NCBI GenBank assembly: GCA_004151065.3
Contig: NWUY0300006906.1
Coordinates: 10,077 to 34,644 of the forward strand
Length of the DNA stretch: 24,568 nucleotides
Origin: Larix sibirica
Lineage: Eukaryota; Streptophyta; Pinopsida; Pinales; Pinaceae
Direction of reading: 5' to 3'
Shown here: in pieces, positions 18,438-24,568 of the stretch
How the letters are laid out: the number at the start of each line of letters is the position of its first letter
Position numbering within the stretch: position 1 is the first letter of the stretch
The notes under the pieces: model-generated
Told to the model about the DNA's origin: nothing
The model's database searches: none
The model's input: only the letters and a program-made list of their open reading frames with translations
Translations under genes and position numbers: made by a program

Positions 18438-20146
18438 TTATACATTGATCAAAATTTGATGAGTGAAGATAATTGCTTTGGGATCGACATAAATGAATAC
18501 TATGGGTTGTCCAAGGTTGAAAAAGGATAAAACCAAATTGTCACGCTCATAGGAGAAGCATAGAGCAAACTATTAGTTACTACGGAAATTCAAATTAGTG
18601 AATCTCAATGGAATTCACCACCCTTGGAGTTACTAAACGTGTGTAGTCAGGGATAAGGAAGAGTTGGTACCTAAGGATGACGTGGTCACTAATGATAAAG
18701 GATGTTGCATACCTTCCTCAATTATTTATGACTTTAGGATGTATGAGGGTGCAAATAAGATGTGGATGGTGAATCTTTCGACTTTAGAGAAAATTTACCA
18801 AAAAGAAGCCTCCAATTGACTTAAATACACGTAAAAAAAAATCGTGTCATCCTTGATGAGTGCAACATTTGGTAATGAATTCCATAGGTGGTCCAAGATT
18901 ATAAAAAAAAATGACAATTATGTTGTAATAACATAACTAATGGTTCTTATACATAACAGGGAAATGTAGTCACATGTTATTTCATGGATGTTCTTTTATC
19001 AAAAGCCCATTGAAGTGTACAATTGTAGGGTAAGTAGATGTCTATATCAATAGTTGGAGGTTGGTTGTAAGTGGAAGCATGGATAATTTTATATATTATT
19101 AGGCCCTACTATGTATGGAATATATTGATCGCCTAGTGCCAATGGTTAGTTGACTTTTTACTATTTCTAAGTTGTTGGAATATGTGATGATGGTTATAAT
19201 GAGACATGATTCCCTATGATGGGATTTTGTGAAGTGTTAATAAGTTAAAAAGGGATTAAAAAGGGGGAGAAAGAGATATCAGTTAAATTGAACGAGAATA
19301 TTTCTCTTTTCTAAATGGGGAACCTTGGCTCTTTTACAAGGGATTCTTAGCGGGATAATTTTTAAACCTTCCCTACATATCCATGGAAATAAGACTAGTG
19401 GATGAATGCAGAATATGAATTAATGGAAAATGCAAAATTAACGACTTTTATCCAACTTAACGTGAAATTCATATACTTGCTGAGACTTTGATAGACTATA
19501 GAGGGGGTGAAACTGACTCAAAATTTGGAAAATGAGATATCAATGAGACCAACATGATGAGATGAACACAATGACACTAATTGGGCAACATGACAATGCC
19601 GTTAACAAAAATGCAAAGGAAAACTACAAACTTGACTTGACCATGACATGGTAATGGGGAAATCTAACTTGGTCCAACCTGCAGAAAGGGTCATATGAAG
19701 ACGGTTTTTTGTCAAATGAAGTATGGAGATGATCAACATGACATGCTAAACGAAATGATGCTAACCACCTAACATGGTTAAGCCTAAACGAAAAGATGAC
19801 TAGCACTCATGGCATGACTCGATGAGACTATGACGACCCACACATCATGTGACTTTGAAAGTCTGTTGAAGGGGTCATATGATAATGAGAATGATGAAAT
19901 GAGGTAAGGACAAGATGATACCTTTACTTAGACATGATGGTGATGAAAAAATGACTAGGTTGTTAAATTTAATATGTTTTTCTAAGTCGCTAAGACCCAA
20001 CACTTAAGAATCATATCTATTATGAGAGTAAACAGGAAGACTATATATATGACATGGACATGGAATATAAACAAGTTGATGATATTGCGATAGCACATAT
20101 ATAATGGATGAGTAATGTTTTATGTTAAATTTAGGATGAAGTTTCT
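18438..20146. other. 1.7 kb unrecognised sequence
   Basis: There is no open frame with a family pattern on either strand. The part from about 19530 to 19930 is rich in ATGA and ACATGA words on the plus strand. I see no RNA gene or transposon end here. Confidence 0.45.
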
Positions 20147-20180
20147 GGAAGAGGGGGGGTATGTAACACCCTGGATTATA
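20147..20180 (+). mobile_element. Possible polypurine tract and LTR start at element B edge
   Basis: GGAAGAGGGGGGGTA (20147-20161) is followed by TGTAACACCCTGGATTAT. A purine run directly before TGTAACACCC is the usual 3' internal/LTR junction of plant gypsy elements. It resembles the start of element B's own 3' LTR at 22428 (TGTAGTGCCCTG). The LTR-like text lasts only about 20-30 bases before reverse transcriptase sequence begins. Confidence 0.45.
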
Positions 20181-20500
20181 TGTAGGCTTGTGTGCACTAT
20201 TGTGCTTGAAGGAATTTATCGCCTTCACTTATATGAGAAACTATCTAAGTGTTCATTCTGTCATATAGATATATTCTATTTGGGACATGTCATCTCGGGA
20301 GATGGCATAGCCATCGATCCATCCAAGATTGAGGCAATTTTGGAGTGGTCGGCATCGATGAATGTTCATGAGGTTCAAAACTTCATGGGATTAGTAGGTT
20401 ATTACCACATAGTTATAGAGAGGTTTTTCAAAGATCACGAGCCCTATCATCGAATTGCAAAAGAAGAATAATAAATTTCCATGGCCCAAACACTGTGAGC
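20181..20500 (+). pseudogene. Element B reverse transcriptase, 3' part only
   Basis: The frame reads CTIVLEGIYRLHLYEKLSKC, then LGHVISGDGIAIDPSKIEAI, LEWSASMNVHEVQNFMGLVG and YYHIVIERFFKD. This is the region just after the YxDD box in gypsy reverse transcriptase (LSKCEFW, LGHVIS.DGI..DP.K, R.FLGL.GYYR). The catalytic palm with YxDD is absent, so the gene is 5'-truncated, with the break close to the LTR-like text at 20162. The open frame upstream of this (from 20115) is not reverse transcriptase. Confidence 0.85.
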
Positions 20501-20940
20501 GAGTGTTTGCGAAAAATAAGAAGATGTTGACAAAAACCTCGATACTAAAATTACCAAACACGGATCAAGACCTTTTAGTTTATACAGATGCATTAAAGGA
20601 GGGCCTTAGGGGGGTATTGATGTAGGAAGGTAGGATGATAGTTTACACTTCCAACAAAATTGATATTGCATGAGGTTCTCTATGGAACACATGACTTAGA
20701 GCTTGTAGTCGTAGTTTATGCATTGAGATTATGTAAACACTACTAGTTGGGAGAAAATTTGAAATGAAGATAGATCACCATGGGATGCAGTATATTTTTA
20801 CTCATAGTGACCTCAATGCAAGGTAGAGGAGGTGGTCAAGATGAATATAAGTGAGTATGAATTTGACATCTCATACATATAGGGGGTGATGAGCAAGGTA
20901 GTGGATGCCTTGTGTCGTGACCTCACATCCTCTTAGTATT
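20501..20940 (+). pseudogene. Element B RNase H, broken
   Basis: The plus strand reads LLVYTDALKEGLRGVLM (Asp codon 20587-20589), a stop in place of Gln, then VYTSNKI. After a frame change it continues LHEVLYGTHDLELVVVVYAL, LGENLKMKIDHHGMQYIF, THSDLNAR and finally VVDALCRDLTSS. The four acidic positions of gypsy RNase H (TDA, HDLE, IDH, VDAL) are all visible, but stops and frameshifts break the gene. Confidence 0.82.
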
Positions 20941-20959
20941 GCCACTGAAGATGAGTTTG

Positions 20960-22200
20960 TGAGACAAGATATTGAAGTTAGAACTTTCGTGCAATTGGTA
21001 TAGTAAATTCAAGACATATATTGAAAAGGAAACCATGAAGTTTCCTAAGTATGAAGGTTATACATTTGGGGATGATTGGTTGTTGAGATACGAGTGTAGG
21101 TATGTGCCAACAAACGAGGAAGTTCAAAATTTTATCTTGTCTGAATCCCATAGGGAAACTTATATGGCCCATAAAAGGGTTAAAAAAATGTATGCAGATA
21201 TGAAACTATTGTTTTTTTGGCACAGTATGAAGAAGGACGTGGTGGATTTTGTTCCAAGGTTCCTTGAATTCCAGCTAGTGAATACTGAAAATCACCATCC
21301 GACAAGATTGTTATAGCCTCACACTATCCCAGAGTCAAAATGGGAGGTGATATCGATGGATTTTATTGTTGGAATTCCAATGACCTCTAGGAGGCATGAT
21401 TCCATTTTTGTTGTGGTGGACACATTGACCAAGAACGCACACTTTATTTTGGTCAAGGTTAGTTATCAAGCACCTGAGATAACGTAGGTCTTCGTCAAAA
21501 AGGTGGTATGACTACATGGCATACCTTGGAAGATCATTTCTAACAGGGGGTCAGTATTTACTAGGAGGTTCTAGACGAGCTTCTAGGAAGCCTTAGGAAC
21601 ATATCTATTCAACACAGTATACCATCCTGAGATGGATGGTCAGACTGAGAGGGTCAACTAGGTTCTAGAGGACATGCTACACATGTATGTGATGGACTGG
21701 AATATCATTGGGAGGAATATATACCACTGGAAGAATTTGCTTACAACAACAATTATCATAGTTCAATGCAAATGGTACCATTTGAGTTTCTCTACAACAG
21801 GTCTTATTGAACACCCTTGAGTTAGGATCATCTTGAGGATAGGGTCCTTGTGGGTCGAGAGTTGATCCAGGAGATGGAAGAGAAGATGCATGCAATCCAC
21901 CTAGGACTGGCTAAAAGAGGACGAAGATCGATAGAAAAGTTATGTTGATGCACATCCAAGGCACAAGAACTATGAGTTTGGGGATAGAGTGTTCTTGCGG
22001 GTGAGGACATAGAAGAGCTCTATCAAATTGGGAAAGGGGGCGAAATTGTAGCCATAATTGTGGGACCATTTGATATCAGTGGGGGATTTGGGATGGTTTC
22101 TTAACGTCTTGATTTTCCATCATCAATGAGTTAGATGCATGATGTTCTTCATGTTTTTGTTTGTGACATTATATGTCAGATCCATCTCATCTCATTAGAT
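20960..22200 (+). pseudogene. Element B integrase, inactive
   Basis: The N-terminal finger keeps His residues in SESHRETYMAH, but both Cys are Phe in FVPRFLEFQ. The core has Asp in EVISMDFIVGIP (21359-21361) and VVVDTLTKNAHFILV. In IISNRGSVF (codon 21542-21544) the second catalytic Asp is Asn. Glu is in DGQTERVN (21647-21649). Stops after EIT, KVV, RRF, TSF and RVN fit Trp, Gln or Arg codons lost by C-to-T or G-to-A change. Beyond 21700 the frames shift, then GDRVFL-like text appears (GDRVFLRVRT near 21980) and a GPF segment near 22065. Confidence 0.85.
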
Positions 22201-22219
22201 TAAGTAATTTATAGATATC

Positions 22220-22410
22220 AGACGAGGGAGCCTTAGTGGCTGAGTCAATTCGTATTATGGAGTAGTGAAATCGACAACTTCGATGTCGATTAGTCAATCA
22301 GGTCAAGGTCTAGTGGGATAGTTATAGTCCTAGTTCGTTGACTTAGGAGGATGCATTAGAGATGCATGGATAGTTTCCCTATCTATTCTAGAAATTCAGG
22401 ATGATGTTTC
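22220..22410 (+). pseudogene. Element B chromodomain, decayed
   Basis: One plus-strand frame with stops reads ESIRIME, NRQLRCRLVNQVKV, a stop, WDSYSPSSLT, a stop, EDALEMHG and, after a further stop, FPYLF. The pattern R.LR.R.V..VKV.W...S...ATWE.E is the C-terminal chromodomain of chromoviruses. This places element B in that branch and separates it from element A. Confidence 0.65.
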
Positions 22411-22427
22411 TTAGAAGTTGGGGTGTA
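22411..22427 (+). promoter_or_regulatory. Polypurine-like tract of element B
   Basis: TAGAAGTTGGGGTGTA precedes the LTR start TGTAGTGCCC. Two T residues interrupt the purine run, as expected in an old copy. Confidence 0.5.
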
Positions 22428-22681
22428 TGTAGTGCCCTGTTTTGTCATTGACTTTTGATATTGATTGCAACATTTTATTTTATGGAATTCGGTTGCAAAT
22501 GACCCAGTTATGTGTGGATTCAGACCTAGATTCTATGTTGTCTTATTAATTGATGGCATTCGGTTTCAAATGACCCGACCATGTGTGGAAATTGTATGTA
22601 ATTATTAAATAAAATTGATTGGAAATTTTCTTTTATGCTGATGATGATTAATTTATGTGATTTTGATAGTGATCCAAATTC

Positions 22682-22919
22682 TATGTGATTTTGATATGAT
22701 TTCGATAGTGAGCGAAATTCTATATGATTTTGATATGATTTCGATAATGATTGAAAGTTTATGTGATTTTGATATAATTTCGAATGGGATCAAAATGTTT
22801 GTGTGAAATGTAAATTGACTTCAATAGTGATTGAAAGTTTATGTGAAAAATGAAATGATTTCGATAGTGATTGAATGTATATGTAAAATGTGAAATTATT
22901 TTGATGGTGATCAAATGTT
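22682..22919 (+). repeat. 40-bp tandem repeat, six units
   Basis: Units close to TATGTGAAATG followed by TGATTTCGATAGTGATTGAAA start at 22682, 22721, 22760, 22800, 22840 and 22880. The spacing is 39-40 bases. A shorter related unit begins at 22653. The units have diverged and lie within the putative U3 part of the LTR. Confidence 0.85.
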
Positions 22920-23010
22920 TATATTTGCATATGATTATATTTAGCATGTACTCTAATGGGTCGTCAAGTGTGGCAGGAAATATCGGTACATGTGACGCAA
23001 GGTGGTGTAT

Positions 23011-23158
23011 ATACCCCATGGACTTCGGACTGATTTGGGTATCATTGATAAGTTATGTTAACCTGATATATATGTGTTGCGTCGATACCCCATGGAGTCT
23101 GAACTGAGTTGGGTAACATCACTAGTTGATGTTAACCTGATATCTATGCTTATATTAT
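23011..23158 (+). repeat. 74-bp direct duplication
   Basis: ATACCCCATGGA followed by CTGA and TTGGGTA starts at 23011 and again at 23085. Each copy ends with GTTAACCTGATATMTATG. They differ at scattered positions. Confidence 0.85.
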
Positions 23159-23504
23159 AATCTTTGTTTTAAAATATTTGATGCACATGATATTTAAACA
23201 TGCAGGTGTTGGATAGTGATTGTCAATCGGTCCACATTAGGTAACAGGGATGAATTGACATATGATGTAAGACTAACGTTTTCCACGTGACAAGTTGGGA
23301 AAGAGCAAGAGAGCCTCTTGATCGTCATATTTGTCTTGCTGTGTAGGTACGCCGCGGATTTGGTCGCTCATGAGGCACTTATTGGGGGTCACGCAATAAG
23401 GACATGACCTTATTCCTCAGGAACTACCAGTCTCTCAACATGATCGGTCGAACTAAGTTAACAAGGTCCTAGTCATCGTACCAAATCCCCACTATGGGAG
23501 GCAG

Positions 23505-23651
23505 TATTTGAAGGGCATGCACAGAGAATGGCACCCTTGATATCCCCATCGCAATGAGCATGCAGAAGATAATTCAAAATGTTAAGTGGATGTATATTTG
23601 AAGGACATGCATGGAGCATGGCATTCTTGATATTCCCACCGCAAAGAGAAA
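23505..23651 (+). repeat. 90-bp spaced direct repeat
   Basis: TATTTGAAGGGCATGCA and TATTTGAAGGACATGCA start at 23505 and 23595. About 55 bases after each start are similar, up to CGCAATGAG / CGCAAAGAG. Confidence 0.85.
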
Positions 23652-24003
23652 ATAAACCATTAAATTAAATTATTAATAGGGGGGCAATAAAACTATTCTA
23701 AGAGATTTAGAAAAAAATATTCTTGTAAATTATTATTTGAAATGAAATCCACAATTAATTAAATTAATGATGAAATTTGTGAATAAAGAAAAGTGAGCAA
23801 ATGCAATTAGTTCACTAAAAAATAAAAATATCCTCAAGGAATATTTAAATGAGGAAATCATGGAAACTGAACAAAATTAAATCTTAGTTGAAAATAAAAC
23901 AATTATAAACCTGAGAGAATTGAAACTGTGAGGGTGAGTAGTAAAATAAGAGAAATAAAATAATTCGAAAAAGAATGCATGGATGAGATGCATGAGGGTT
24001 TTG

Positions 24004-24049
24004 AAAAGATATAAAGAGATGAAGAGAGCACGAGGCTCTCATATCTTTT
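24004..24049. repeat. Inverted repeat around a TATA-like sequence
   Basis: AAAAGATAT (24004-24012) pairs with ATATCTTTT (24041-24049), and an inner AGAG pairs with CTCT. The left arm includes GATATAAAGAG, which could serve as the LTR TATA box. Confidence 0.5.
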
Positions 24050-24568
24050 ACCCTAGTGTTGGGTGGCAGAGGCTCTGCAACACTTTTGAGGTGTCCATTG
24101 GAGGTTTGGTTCACCTTGGTACGAGGGAGGTTGGGAGCCTCATAGAATTAGTCTACGTACGATGGTTATTGCTATATTTTCATATCGGTCAGCCGCGTTG
24201 TGGCTTGGGGGTCCCTGGTTAAGAAGAGTACCCATTGGGTATGGTAGGGTGGTTTCCAGTGGACTCTTAGTGATTGGAAATTGGGCGGAGTGTATGACGG
24301 ATCTTCAGAAACTACTTCAACCTTCAATGACTTGCGATATTTGATAGGTCAATACCTTAATGTTTAATATTTTCATTATTTCATTTTGGTTATAAGTTAT
24401 GTGCATGATAGATCTATGTTTCCTTCTAAAAAATAATTATTATTTTTTACCTATGTTCACATCTATATTTTGCATATGTACATGTTTATTGAGTAGTTTA
24501 GCAGGGACCCTGGGAGGTTCCTTACATAAGGGTTGTGGGAAAAGTCTTCTCATGTAGTTATGGAAGCA

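Larger units (their letters stand above)
22428..24568 (+). mobile_element. 3' LTR of element B, running past the window
   Basis: It starts TGTAGTGCCCTG right after the polypurine-like tract and the chromodomain, where a 3' LTR is expected. No coding sequence is recognised in it. It contains three internal direct-repeat families (22682-22919, 23011-23158, 23505-23651), a TATA-like GATATAAAGAG (24008-24018) and an inverted repeat (24004-24049). I do not see its end, so it would be over 2.1 kb. The distal part could instead belong to a different insertion. Confidence 0.5.

Noticed and set aside
23884-24344. Open frames of 60-79 codons on both strands near the window end
   Set aside because: They overlap each other in several frames inside the putative LTR and show no protein family pattern.
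1-24568. A new multi-gene system, CRISPR array or host gene
   Set aside because: I found no intact open frame with a known host function, no spaced identical repeats of CRISPR type and no rRNA or functional tRNA gene. Everything identifiable is transposon-derived.

Overview
The window is eukaryotic plant DNA and looks like one stretch of a large, repeat-filled genome. It is AT-rich, has no recognisable intact gene, and is built almost entirely from decayed transposable elements. The closest pattern matches are Ty3/gypsy LTR retrotransposons of seed plants. The size and decay of the elements suggest a gymnosperm such as a conifer, but that is inference only. Three single N characters (1573, 3016, 16979) mark assembly joins, and each falls where the sequence logic breaks.

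Layout. Positions 1-480 look like part of an LTR with a TATA box. Positions 936-2187 hold two nearly identical ~0.6 kb copies that meet exactly at the N at 1573. From about 13443 down to 3017, on the minus strand, lies a long degenerate Ty3/gypsy element (element A, Tat-like, non-chromovirus). In its own reading direction it has a putative 5' LTR, a weak tRNA primer site, a long leader, gag capsid, a gag zinc knuckle, protease, a linker with two more zinc-knuckle motifs, reverse transcriptase, RNase H, and integrase cut off by the N at 3016. A 940-bp AT-rich insert with 25-bp terminal inverted repeats splits its gag.

Positions 13444-16432 hold unrecognised sequence, two fragments resembling a hAT-type (DUF4371-like) transposase on the plus strand, and a tRNA-derived SINE-like unit on the minus strand. 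Positions 16433-16978 are the 3' end of a second gypsy element (element C, minus): a ~300-bp LTR, polypurine tract and integrase C-terminus with chromodomain, cut by the N at 16979. Positions 17007-20146 are mostly unrecognised, with a second SINE-like head and a 38-bp minisatellite.

Positions 20147-24568 hold a third gypsy element (element B, plus strand, chromovirus). It has a 5'-truncated reverse transcriptase, RNase H, integrase with chromodomain, a polypurine tract and a long repeat-rich 3' LTR that runs out of the window.

All coding remnants carry stops and frameshifts. Several catalytic residues are lost, including YLDD to YLED in A's reverse transcriptase, a Gly to Trp change in A's protease active site, and Asp to Asn in B's integrase. 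No element here could move on its own. The most notable signals are the inverted-repeat insert in gag, zinc-knuckle homology on both sides of the protease in element A, and the agreement between N positions and structural breaks.
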